64,000 nucleotides of DNA from Microbotryomycetes sp. JL201 (Eukaryota; Basidiomycota; Microbotryomycetes), in assembly GCA_033819885.1 (NCBI GenBank), contig JAQYUZ010000021.1:186001-250000 (forward strand), read 5' to 3'. Under the pieces are notes generated by a model. The model had not been told where the DNA came from and searched no databases. It saw only the letters and a list, made by a program, of their open reading frames with translations. Of this stretch, positions 1 to 9,902 are shown one piece after another. Position 1 is the first letter of the stretch. The number at the start of each line of letters is the position of its first letter. The position numbers and the translations under genes were made by a program.

Positions 1-8
1 AAAAGAGT

Positions 9-822
9 TTAATCGAGTTGCATAGGCTCTTGCTCTGATGGCTTTGTCTCTGCCAAATCTGAACTGCCTTCGGGTGACGGTTGACGACCGTCCAAGATTT
101 GTTGTTCACCCTTTACGCCTTGCACAGGTTCAGATCCAAACTCTGCCTGAGGGTTTTGTGCGACTACTTTCAATTTGATTTCGTCCAACTTGCCCAATAA
201 CGTTTGTCGCGGATGTTCTTGCTTCGTCGCGTATGAAGGGTTGTCAAGAATCGTAGGAGGTTTTTCGTGCATTGTTGACGAGGTAGCTTGGTCGGCCTGG
301 TCAGACTGCATTTTCTTGGCCAAGTGTGCCAGGTGCGTGGAGGATTTCAGGGCATAAGGATTCGTTGGAGCAGTCGTCTGTTGCAGCCTGTCGTACAAGA
401 TGCTATGCATCGCAGTCAAAAGTGTTAGGTAGTTCACAGTCAATCAGGGCAAATCGCGACTGACGCTCGTTGTAATCGTAAACGCTGGATCGCTTTCTTG
501 CTTTGAAGTACTCTCAAAGCCAAGTTGGCATTGTCCTGTACGATGTTGGTGCGCGAGACGGGCACGTGACGCGACCAAGAGGTGAGCCCGCGCTCTGAAG
601 TGAGTAGATCCGAGCTCACGTCTTCGAGGTCCTTGAGTTTGATCTTGAGCTCGACGTACTTTTGCTTGTATCGCGAGTCGTCTGTAGAGGCGTGCAGACG
701 GGTGCCGTCAGATCGGACAGAAGTAGGACACCTGGACCGAGCTGCTACGCACCTGCTTGTGCCGGCAACGGGTTCGTGAAAGGTGTCACCTTGCCTGTTG
801 ATGCTTTCGCTGCCGGCGCCAT
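9..822 (-). CDS. INO80 subunit F-like (TFPT-type) protein
   Basis: Three exons (753-822, 465-681, 9-402) give 226 aa. Exon 1 ends in phase 1 and exon 2 in phase 2, and both junctions keep the frame. Residues about 24-95 are a basic, helical, leucine-rich stretch: it reads RYKQKYVELKIKLKDLE, has a spacer, then RVLQSKKAIQRLRLQRAILY. This pattern resembles the INO80F domain of TFPT and its relatives, which are small subunits of the INO80 chromatin remodeller. The rest is polar, low-complexity sequence. The start at 822 is chosen because exon 1 splices cleanly into the conserved part. The gene lies head to head with the kinase gene, with 77 bp between start codons. The INO80 assignment is inference from a short motif; a generic coiled-coil nuclear protein is possible. 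Confidence 0.6.
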
Positions 823-899
823 GCCGTGTCAGATGGATGGTAACCGGCAATAAAGCGTTTTGTCTGGCCAACTCGAAGCGCTCTCTGTCTGTGACCGCG
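823..899. promoter_or_regulatory. 77-bp divergent promoter, INO80F-like / kinase
   Basis: Only 77 bp separate the two modelled start codons, so both promoters and both 5' UTRs must overlap here or extend into the neighbouring gene. No TATA box is visible. Confidence 0.4.
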
Positions 900-3007
900 A
901 TGACGTCCCCGCCGTCGTCGTGGTACGGCAGGCGCACCCTTCTCGACGAGCTGATGCCCGAGCTGGCCCACATATTGCACGTTCACGTCACTGGCGCGAC
1001 CGTTGACGGCATCTGTCACGCCGTGAGCTTGTCATCCAACTTGGACCCCTCGGCACCCTCCAATACGCGACACCAGTCCGCAAGCGCCAGTGACAAGCCT
1101 TCTTTGCTGCATATCCTCGACACCGCCCGCCAAGCGTGCCTGTCTCTCGCCGACTTTGACCCAGTTGAGACGCTCGCCGCGAGTGGCCCGTGCGCGCGCG
1201 TCGAGCTTGCGTCTGCAGCATCGACGTTGACTGGCAACAGCAAGGCATCAGGCCAAAGGTTATACGTCATCAAGACTGTCGACCGCAAGTGGGCTTACAG
1301 AATGAGACATGTGAGTTGACCGTCGATTCAAAGATCCTTGTCTCAAGCTGACTAGAGCACCCTTTACTGATTAGCAACAATCTCTGCACGACCAAGTCAG
1401 GATACTCAGGATGGCGAATAAAGAACCGCGAAAAGCCAGAACTCCTCGCTTGCTGGCATCCTTTCTGTCGCCGGACGAGTTTCACATCGTATGCGAGCAA
1501 GCAGTCGGTGGCGACTTGTGGTCCGTGCTCGAAAGTGCCAACACGGACATCAAGCATGCACCGTGCGGTCTTCCGGAGCCGTTTGTGAAAATCTGGGCCG
1601 CCCAGCTCGTCGAAGCCCTCGAGTGGCTGCACAGCAAAGGTTTTGCGCATCGGTGAGGCTCGCAGTATCATCAGATGGCAGATAAAAGCTCATCTATCCA
1701 CGCGGACTCTGCAGTGACATCAAACCTCACAACTTGCTCCTCGACTGCCGCAACCATCTTCTCTTGACCGACTTTGGCTCGTGCGCGCCTCTGACGAATA
1801 CAACCATACGAAATTCGAGAGCATCTGCTGTCGCCCGTAAATATTGCCAAGCTCTCATCGGCACGCCAGATTACATGGCGCCGGAAGTCCTTTTGCACGC
1901 AGAAAAGCTGGCTCGCGAGGCGGCGCTATCGGACCGTGAAGACGGAGGCGGCAGCTTTGAGATGCCACCAGCAGATCCAGAAGAGAAGGCTTACGGTGCT
2001 GAAGTTGACTGGTGGAGTTTAGGTATCGTCGTATACGAGGTAAGTAACGTGCATTCCACGGCGATTTGTTCCGGCTGGCTGTGCACTGACCTGAACGCCA
2101 AAGCTGTTATTCGGACAAGCGCCATTCTTTGCCGAGTCAATTGCTGACACTTACCGACGTATTCTCAAACACAAGGTTTGTGCAAATGACAACATGTCCC
2201 TCCGTCTTGCAACCACTAACAACCTGTAAAAGACCCATTTGGCATTCCCGTCCAGTCCGACAGTCTCTCCGTCTGCTCTTGGTTTCATCAAGTCGTGAGA
2301 TATGATCTCCTTAAAGTCTCGCACCAACCACTCTGACGAAATTGCTCGTCAGCCTACTCATCGACGCACGCTCACGATCGCGAGACGCTGCGACGATAAA
2401 ACGTCATCCTTGGTTCGTGTCTCTGCACTGGGGATACCTCGACACGTCTCCAGTCCGATTCTCCTGTGCTCGAAAACGATCAAGTCTGTCCGCCGCTGCT
2501 TCCGCTTTTGGAGAAATCGACGACAAAAGAGACAGTAGACCGTTATTCAACTTTGAGTCGGCTTTCTTTAGCTCTCCAGGCTTGTCCATACTCAGGAGCG
2601 TGACCAAATCCGCCCAGTCACAATGGCGACAAGGACTCGATGACGAGTACGAGTTTTGGGCACGAGACGATTGCTTGACGTTCGTGCCCGACGCGAACGA
2701 GTTTCACCAACGAAGCTCGTCCTCCATGACTCGATTGATTGATGACATCACGAATCTTTCTGTTATTCGGCATTCTCGTGAAGGAAAGGAACAAGCGGAT
2801 GGCAATAGTTTCGAGACGCCGCAGAGGCAAACAACGAGGTCGAATCGTCAGAACGCAGACTCGGGCGTCGGCGCTAGTACAAGGTCGAGACGGAAATTGG
2901 ATGATCTAGAGGCGTGGATAGAGATGCAAGACGTTGCTTGGGAGAAAGGAATGTCTGAAGCGAATCGACTCAAAAGCGTGAAGGGGAAAAGCTCGGTTCG
3001 AGAGTAG
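900..3007 (+). CDS. AGC protein kinase, MRCK/citron (DMPK/GEK) type
   Basis: Six exons (900-1310, 1375-1652, 1715-2039, 2104-2175, 2233-2294, 2353-3007) encode 600 aa. The kinase domain covers roughly residues 95-400. The ATP lysine lies in YVIKTV near residue 125. The catalytic loop is HRDIKPHN, spliced exactly inside the HRD triplet. DFGSC and GTPDYMAPEVLL follow, then VDWWSLGIVVYELLFGQAPF and IKRHPWF. DFGSC plus VDWWSLG is typical of the DMPK/MRCK/citron branch of AGC kinases, which act on actin, septum and cell shape. The glycine loop is degenerate: AASGPCARV stands where GxGxxGxV is expected. About 200 C-terminal residues are basic, serine-rich and unassigned; no PH, C1 or CNH domain is visible. 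The stop lies 47 bp from that of the convergent scramblase. Confidence 0.85.
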
Positions 3008-3054
3008 TGCATACTGTTGCAACAACAATGACGAGTTTTACTCTCGGTTTTTTA

Positions 3055-4831
3055 TTACCAATCCCCGTCGCCTCCGTCGCCACCGTCTTGCCCGTCTCCA
3101 GGGAACAAGTCGCCCCAACCCCAAGTTCCTCCCTCATCTTGCTGCTCCTGTGAGTTGCCCCAAGGGTCTTGCATTATCTCGTCGTTGTTCCACTGGCCAG
3201 ACACTGGCTCGTCTACATTAGCTGACGATTGACCCCAACCTCCTCCTCGATCTTCACCGCCAAAAACGTCATCTTCTCTCGGTAAGCCAGCTTGACCCGG
3301 TCCCGGAGCTGCCTCTCCGGCTCCCTCGGCGCCCGTTGCGCCGCCACCTTCAGCAGGAACTCCTGCCCCGCCGCCGCCGCCGCCCATTGGGAATGGGAAA
3401 ATCATTGGACCTCCCATGAAGCCGGAACCCATCATGCCTCCTCTGTCTCTTGAGAAATAATCAAAGTCACACGAGATGGCAGTAGCCAGAATAACGGCTC
3501 GATGGTCAAAAGGAATGGACGGCAATGTCGTCAAGCTCTTGTCATCAGCCGACGCGACTGTCGAGCTCGTCGCAATGTTTGACGTAGCGTTTTGCGAAGT
3601 GGTCACGGCGCCTGTCGGGGATGCTGCTGTAGTATTGGCAGGCACAGATGACGGTGCTGATAGAGTGGGATTTTCGTGGGATGGCAATGCGGCAACTTGG
3701 TCGGCGACAGCTTCGAAGCGACAGACGTACATGCCTGTGTCGGTGAAAAGCTCCCTTGCAATTCCAGAGAAGTTGCTGTGCATGGACAAGCACGTCAGTT
3801 TCCGATCGCGGTCTGAGCGCCAGGAAAGCGCGCTCACCGGGAGATGCTTGCGATCGGCTCGCCAGTCTCGTTCCTGCACGTGAAATCCCAAGCCAAGAAA
3901 CCTTCGTCGACAACGCCAAATTGTACCATTTCTGGACCGTCATTCGCTTGTCTTGAAACAAACTGGTTGTACTTGCGCCTATACAGATGCCACTCTTGCT
4001 GAGCTTCGCCGATAACTTTATCTGGGTCGTTCGGATTCCCGTTTTCGGAAGGCGTGCAAGCATAGATCCGCGAATTGATCCAGCTGAAAGGTCGACGAAT
4101 GATGAGGATGACATGTCCTTCGGGGTCGATCACTGTCGCTTTGAATGCACGGTGTGTCTTAAAGGCCTGTCTCGCGATCGCACGGCCAAGTCCCTGCTCA
4201 CGCGGTTGTGACAGTGTGAGTTGTGTTGTGAGCATCAACGACAATGCTGTGCAAAACCCACCAGGTCCTCCTCGATCAAATAGGCAAGCACCGTGCCTTC
4301 GGGCGACATGATCTTGTACTTGTTGGCCTGCTCGTAGCCCATGAGCACGTTCAACATTTCTAGCTCTCGAGCGACCACGATCGCGGGGTTTGCTAGCAGT
4401 GTCTTTAGCTTGTCTGCCCATTGGCCAGTGGCGTTGTCGATGACGCCCGTTTCGTCATGCGGCACATTGACAGGCAAGCGGGAAGCCGGTGGCAAGTTTC
4501 CTTCAATCTCTGTCGGTTGCTGCTCTCGTTGTCGCAATGCAAGCTCGTCTTTCGGGAGCTGTGACGACGATGACGACACTTTGCGGCCACTGTCGCCGTG
4601 ATCGGCAGTCGACGTCGGCCCTGTTTGCTCGGCAGACAGCTTCAAAATTTCACTTGCTGCGATTGGAGAGTCGTCTGGCTGGGCAGGTGCTTGTGGATGG
4701 CGGCGTCGGACGGGTTGCCGCGAGCGAGTGACTCTGGTCGAGACCGCGGCCGAGCTCGCGAGACAGCGCGCAGGCACAGGTCGTGAGAGACCACACTCGA
4801 CGAACTGTAGGACGCGCTGTCTGATGATCAT
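3055..4831 (-). CDS. AIM25: Phospholipid scramblase, mitochondrial AIM25 type
   Basis: Three exons (4262-4831, 3838-4193, 3055-3775) give 548 aa. Residues about 160-400 carry the scramblase fold: NKYKIMSPEGTVLAYLIEED, then RQAFKTHRAFKATVIDPEG, RRPFSWINSRIY, GFLAWDF and a final DTGMYVCRFEA block. The first about 45 residues are arginine-rich and almost without acids (MIIRQRVLQFVECGLSRPVP), as in mitochondrial presequences, which fits the AIM25 branch. The last 130 residues are an unusual glycine/tryptophan/aspartate tail with poly-glycine runs and WGWGDLFPGDG; I know no function for it. The start at 4831 avoids overlap with the divergent MPO1 gene. The scramblase family is certain from sequence; the mitochondrial site is inferred. 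Confidence 0.9.
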
Positions 4832-4930
4832 CGGACGGAGGATGCGGACGGGCTGGTGCTGGCCGAGACGCCGAAAGATCGAGACTTGCGATGCTTCCTT
4901 GTCGGCCTTTCGTCTCTCCGAAGCCACGCC
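4832..4930. promoter_or_regulatory. 99-bp divergent promoter, AIM25 / MPO1
   Basis: The two start codons are 99 bp apart on opposite strands. The stretch is GC-rich and shows no clear TATA element. Confidence 0.4.
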
Positions 4931-5755
4931 ATGCCCGGCAAATTCGATCTCGAAGAGCAGTTCAGCTTTTATGTGAGCACTTTCAACTGTCTGGACCACA
5001 AGTCATGTGACTTGATCAAACAACCTAATGCCCCTTCCCACGCTGAAATTCAGGGCGCGTACCACACCAACAAGATTAACGTCCTCATACATGTGCTCTG
5101 TGTGCCGACGATTCTGACGACAGCACTCGTGCTAGTGCACGGTCTGACCAACCAATCGTTCGGCAATATCCGAGCCGACTTGCCCGGCCTCCATCCGTTC
5201 GTGTACAGACTCACCGTACCAAGCTTGTACGCAATCTCGACGGCGCTGTACTATGTCGCGCTCGAACCACTGGCTGGGGTGAGCCTCGTGGTGCACCCGA
5301 GTGGCGCCCCGCTCACACTGACACTGTTCTTCACAATGTCACAGCTTTTGTACTTTCCGGTCCTCGTCGGCTTGAGCCATATTGCAGACGTTGCGTACAA
5401 TACTGACGCCCAACAGGCCACAAAATATGCCTGGATCTTGTTTGTCGCCAGCTGGATCGCACAATTTGTTGGACACGGCAAGGTGGGCCCACTCTTCCTT
5501 GCGTCAGAGACACAACAATACTCAACGCTGCTTGAGATTGCTTCACAGTTTGAAGGTCGCGCGCCCGCCCTGCTCGACAGCTTGTTCCAAAGTCTTGTAC
5601 TCGCAGTCTTTTTTGTCTGGCTCGAAGTCTTGTTCTTCCTTGGATACAGGCCAACCCTGCACAGGCGATTGCAAAACAGGATCTCAAAGGAAGTTCTCGC
5701 GTACAGGCGCGGCAAAGGAGACGAAAAGAGAGCTGGGCGCGCAACCACCGCTTGA
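4931..5755 (+). CDS. MPO1: Mpo1-like (DUF962) ER membrane dioxygenase
   Basis: Four exons (4931-4972, 5054-5278, 5345-5482, 5549-5755) give 203 aa. Mpo1 is an ER membrane Fe(II) enzyme that shortens 2-hydroxy fatty acids in phytosphingosine breakdown by alpha-oxidation. The family histidines are present: AYHTNKINVLIH at residues 16-27 and WIAQFVGHGKFEGRAPALLD near 125-145. Several hydrophobic membrane segments surround them and the C-terminus is basic. All three introns (81, 66 and 66 bp) are multiples of three and contain no in-frame stop, so the unspliced frame stays open. The spliced form is preferred because each intron interrupts a conserved block and its removal restores the family pattern. 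Confidence 0.9.
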   Translation: MPGKFDLEEQFSFYVSTFNCLDHKSCDLIKQPNAPSHAEIQGAYHTNKINVLIHVLCVPTILTTALVLVHGLTNQSFGNIRADLPGLHPFVYRLTVPSLYAISTALYYVALEPLAGVSLVVHPSGAPLTLTLFFTMSQLLYFPVLVGLSHIADVAYNTDAQQATKYAWILFVASWIAQFVGHGKVGPLFLASETQQYSTLLEIASQFEGRAPALLDSLFQSLVLAVFFVWLEVLFFLGYRPTLHRRLQNRISKEVLAYRRGKGDEKRAGRATTA

Positions 5756-6261
5756 TAGACCTGCACGTCGTGCACAATTTCGTCCAAACACCCGAGTACC
5801 TGAGATATGCGTTGTATCATGACAGTTCTCGTCCCAAGACATTGATGCGCTCCAAAAAAATTCGAGTACGAAGCAGGCCCCTTCTGGGGGCTGTGCCATG
5901 GCACAGCCGGAAGCCTGGTTTCTAACATCTTGTTTCAGGGCACAGCTTTCCGTCCCCGGTTCGAGTATTCCGCTAGCGCCAGTTGATCTGTGATTCCCGC
6001 TTGTCTCAGGAGCCCCGCGCCGCGTTTCTGGACGAAGCTGATCAGTCGGCTGTGTGCAAATAATGCAGCTTGCACTGCCTCTTGGCAATGGTATGGAACC
6101 ATTGCCTCTTCCCGGAGCATCTTGGACACTTCCCGTCCGCCAAAGCAGATTGACTGGACCGGGACAGAAATGGCTCTGCCAAGACGATCGCAAATGAATG
6201 AGCCGGACAGAAAGCACGACCAGCCTTCCTTGCCTTCATTTACTGCCTGAAGTTTGGTGAC
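5756..6261. other. Intergenic region between MPO1 and the M43 protease
   Basis: About 500 bp hold the 3' end of MPO1 and the promoter of the protease. The overlapping open frames here have no recognisable domain and are not called. The only distinct element is a perfect 20-bp palindrome at 5889-5908, listed separately. Confidence 0.5.
5889..5908. repeat. Perfect 20-bp palindrome
   Basis: GGCTGTGCCATGGCACAGCC equals its own reverse complement over 20 bases. It lies about 135 bp after the MPO1 stop and about 355 bp before the protease start. It could be a dimeric regulator site or an RNA hairpin in the MPO1 3' UTR. Confidence 0.7.
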
Positions 6262-9200
6262 ATGAAAGCAAGCTGCCTCTTCGTGGGGCTACTGCTTCTC
6301 AAAGTGTCCATAGCCAAACCTCTTATTGCCATTCGCCAATCTGCCGGAGCGGGAGCAGCTTGCTCTACCGATGCTGATTGTCAGGACGGCGCAGGAAGCG
6401 CAAGTCGAGGCCCATGAAACGTTCCTGTGCGTGTACTGATGCGAGTCACATCCCAAAGACCCTCAACTGCGTCGAAGGCACGTGCCAGCTCGTATCCACT
6501 GCGCCTGATGTGCCTACTCAAGCAGCCAACGGCGAGCCTTGCACGGCCGATTCAGCTTGTCAATCACTTTACTGCAGCTCGGAACTGTGCGCAGACCCTG
6601 AAGTGACGACAGGAATTCTGATTGGCTCGCACTGCCTTTTCGCCACCAACTGCCAAGCTGTGAGCCGATCGCGCCGCCACTTCTCGGTCGCACATACTAA
6701 TACGTTCTTTGGGCAGTCTCCTGTCCCTCAATCATCCACTGTCACCTGTGCTTGCCCAGACGGAGTGAGTTGCCGGTGCTGAATCTCAAAAACTACAAAC
6801 TAGTGCCGCTCAACAGGTCCTCCGTGACAGCAAACCTGTGATGGACAAGCGACCGACCCTCTCGTATGTACTGTCACATCGACAGACAGCCCATCCACAC
6901 CGGTCGACGTGGGAGCGGCATGTACGCGTGATGCCGAATGTGCAAGCGCATGGTGTTCTGCATCGGTTTGTGCTGATCCGACTACGAGTGGGGGAACGAT
7001 TCCGATCAACTCGCATTGTACAGAAGATGCCGTTTGCGTGCAGGTCAGCAGGAAGAAAAAAACCTTCAGCTTGAAACAGCGGCTAATGGGTCCTGAGGCT
7101 CTATCTAGAATGACGAAGCTACCGCATTATGCGAATGTCCTGTCAGCGTACGTTGAGACTCTAAGCACCACGAATCAGAGTCACTGCTGATGCGCGACTT
7201 TTCAGGCCTCTTGCAACTTGCCAGATACCGATGCTCTGGTCTGCATCTCCTCTGCCAACTCGACGTTGCCCACTGACAATGTTCCCGACGGCGGCATTTG
7301 CACGTCCGACGTGTCCTGCTTGAACAAATTTTGCCAATCTGGAAATTGCGTCAACCCGAACGACCCGGCGCTTCAGATCGCCGAAGGCGAGCATTGCCCT
7401 TCGGGCTTCAACTCGACGTGCAGACAGCCGCAGGTGAGTTTCTTCAGCTGGACGCGGTGTGCGCAGTCCTGAGGACTTCTGTCTACAGACTCTGCAAAAT
7501 TCAAATTCTTCGAGTCTGTCGGCGGCGTGTTTGTGCCCAGCTTCCGCCGACTGCTCGACCGGCACCGATCCTTTCGTATGCTCAATTGTCAATATTGTTG
7601 TTGACACACCTCCGACAACGGGCAATATTACAGATGCGATCGACTGTGCGTGCGAGAAAGCTAATCCAAACAACTGCCTCGACCTCGGCCCGCTCCAGGA
7701 GGGTCAATATGCCTACTGCGGCCCGCCCATCGAGCAGCTCCCGCCTGGGTCACTCATTGGCATGGAAGTTGCTCCTGATCCGAACCATGTGCCGCCCCAA
7801 GACCCGGACTTTACTGACGATGAGCTCGACACGTTCAAAACGATGGAATTGTCTACGCTCGCAGCCATTCTGAAAGCGCCAATGCAAGGCGAGCAACCGG
7901 TCGATTTGCCTTACTGTGGTCTCGAAAGTCAACCGAGCGAGCGACAAAAACGCGGTCTATTCAGAAACATTTTCAAGTTTGCCAAGCGACCGAAGCGACC
8001 GGTGGTCAATGCTTGTCCTCGTTCGCCACTGAGCCTTACTGTCAAAGTTCAGTTCACTGTAGTCAGTACCACGTCAGTTGCGGCCGGAGCTGAACACGAA
8101 ATCAGTGGAGGTTGAATATGAGGTTTAACATGCAGCCGCGCCAACAACGTTCTCGTGACGGATCAGGCAACAGCCACAGCTATCGAAGAGCTCAATAACG
8201 CCTACAAGGGTATGGGCATCTCCTTTGAGCAGCTGGGCGGAATCTGGAGAAGATCTGCGAGATCCGAAGGTCTGCTTTCAAAGGTAGGACGACATCAGCA
8301 GTTTAGTCTTTCTTGCTGGACGATCTAACTGGAGCAAGCTTGCAGAGTCAATTCGAAGACTACCAGCGGTTCGCCCGATTCCCGGACGAAGCTGCCGACG
8401 CCTACGAGCTCGAGCAGCGAGTAATCATGTCTGCGGATGGTCGACGCGGGATCACAAAGGACGTCATGAATATTTTCATTGTCGAGGAGATTGTCAACAA
8501 GGCCGTGGCCCCTGCGAGGGTCATGGGCCATTGCTACTACGTGAGGTGTCCCTTGAAAGCTTGGCCGCAAAACATTGAAATTGACGAACGATCTGACACT
8601 CAGCCCGAGGACGCAGGTCAAATTGATGGGTGCGTAATCACGATGGATTCTATGACGGGCGTGGTGCTCAAAGATGCCGGCACAAGAGATGGAGGAGCGT
8701 GAGTCAGCACAGCAGTCTGCAAAATTACAGGCCCTCACGTGATGACTCGGACACAGTACACTCATTCACGAGGCCGGACACTGGTTGTGAGTAGTGAAAA
8801 TCTCCTTCAAATGGTCGCATTTGAGCTGAATAATGCTGGTGCAGTGGTCTGCGCCACGTTTTTGACGGCGAGAAGGACAAGACATGTCAGGGACGGAATC
8901 ATATCAGTGGTATTCCGCAATATCTATGGTCTGAGAAGTTCCAAACGGTACAACGGCCGTGTACAACGTATTCGCCACTGCAGCCTCAGTCGGCTTCGGT
9001 GCTTCAACTCAACGTGAGCGGCCTGAGCAAAGTAGTTGAAATATACTCATCATCGATTCAAATCTTCAGTACATGTCATACAGCCCAATCAAAGGACAGA
9101 CTTGCCAACCGTCGGTCGATGATTTTTGTCAGTACGGTTCGCATTTACCTTGGACCTCGGAGCAAGCAGCAGCTGCATACACAAACTATTACATGTTCCG

Positions 9201-9762
9201 GAAAGACCGGCAAGCACTTCGCACATGCTTTGGCTATGACACTGGCGCCGTTCGAGCCAAGAGGCTGAAGACGAGAGGCCACGATGATTCGCATGCGCAA
9301 CCTTCACTGTATCAACGCTTGCTGCAACATCGTCGGAGAATGATGAAGCGCGATTTGCTCGAGCAACGTCCCAACGTTGTTCAGGAGCTTACGGCCATAT
9401 GTCAAACGCCCTACACTCCCGACGACGATCCCGTCATCGAAGCTGTCTTGCCAGACGCAGATTCTGACGCTCGAAACGAACCGGCCGCTGTTCCGTTTTC
9501 AATTTCTGGAGGCACTCAGACCACTTTGTCCGACGGCCGAATCCAAATCAATTTGGACGTCAAGACGACAGATGAGAGCGGAGCGACCATCACATCTGTA
9601 CTACCGCTCATTACCCAAAGCTCAACTGCAGTTGCCAAGCAGGGGCCCACGCCCGCGCCAAGCGGACGGACTGTGGGAGTTCAGAGTGGCGCGGCGCCTC
9701 TCGTCGTGGTAACACTCAATCTCCTGTTGTCGTTCTGTTTCAGTTTGTTCATCTGGATGTGA
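6262..9762 (+). CDS. Secreted GPI-anchored M43 (pappalysin-like) metalloprotease with Cys-rich repeats
   Basis: Twelve exons encode 947 aa: 6262-6399, 6459-6659, 6717-6764, 6831-7043, 7109-7147, 7206-7433, 7489-8072, 8136-8283, 8346-8698, 8757-8786, 8845-9013 and 9070-9762. Residues 1-18 are a signal peptide (MKASCLFVGLLLLKVSIA). Residues about 33-320 are cysteine-rich modules, listed separately. A dibasic RQKRG site precedes the catalytic part. The zinc motif HEAGHWFGLRH, formed by joining exons 10 and 11, matches the metzincin HExxHxxGxxH. NYMSYSP is the Met-turn. The C-terminus (SGAAPLVVVTLNLLLSFCFS) looks like a GPI-attachment signal. The GDxVxDTP stretch usual in M43 is not obvious. The first intron is GC-AG. 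Likely a surface or secreted protease acting outside the cell; its substrate is unknown. Confidence 0.85.
6346..7620 (+). repeat. Three tandem Cys-rich modules with shared intron positions
   Basis: Inside the M43 protease, a module of about 75-85 residues occurs three times after a leading half-copy. Each has a first part of the form CTxDxxCxxxxCxxxxCxxP (EPCTADSACQSLYCSSELC, AACTRDAECASAWCSASVC, GICTSDVSCLNKFCQSGNC). A second part follows with HC, a CxCP motif and a final VC. One intron falls at the same place in all three copies (6660, 7044, 7434). A second falls at the same place in copies 1 and 2 only (6765, 7148). All are phase 0. Confidence 0.75.
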
Positions 9763-9902
9763 TCTACTCGCTTGCGGTACTCTGAATGGCTTGACTCAGG
9801 TCTGTGTTTCTGATTGACCTGGATATTAGGGCACTCTTCCCTGTACGGTAACGATATGATCCGATACAACAACATGACAATGAATATCAGCTTTCTGAGC
9901 CT

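Noticed and set aside
3476-4311. Plus-strand frames opposite AIM25
   Set aside because: The scramblase exons on the other strand explain the open frames.
5940-5995. A GGTTCGAG stretch resembling a tRNA T-loop
   Set aside because: The flanking bases do not pair into a T stem, and no anticodon or acceptor stem fits around it.
5684-6217. Minus-strand frame of 177 codons after MPO1
   Set aside because: It overlaps the MPO1 end, shows no hydrophobic or conserved pattern and lacks good splice partners.
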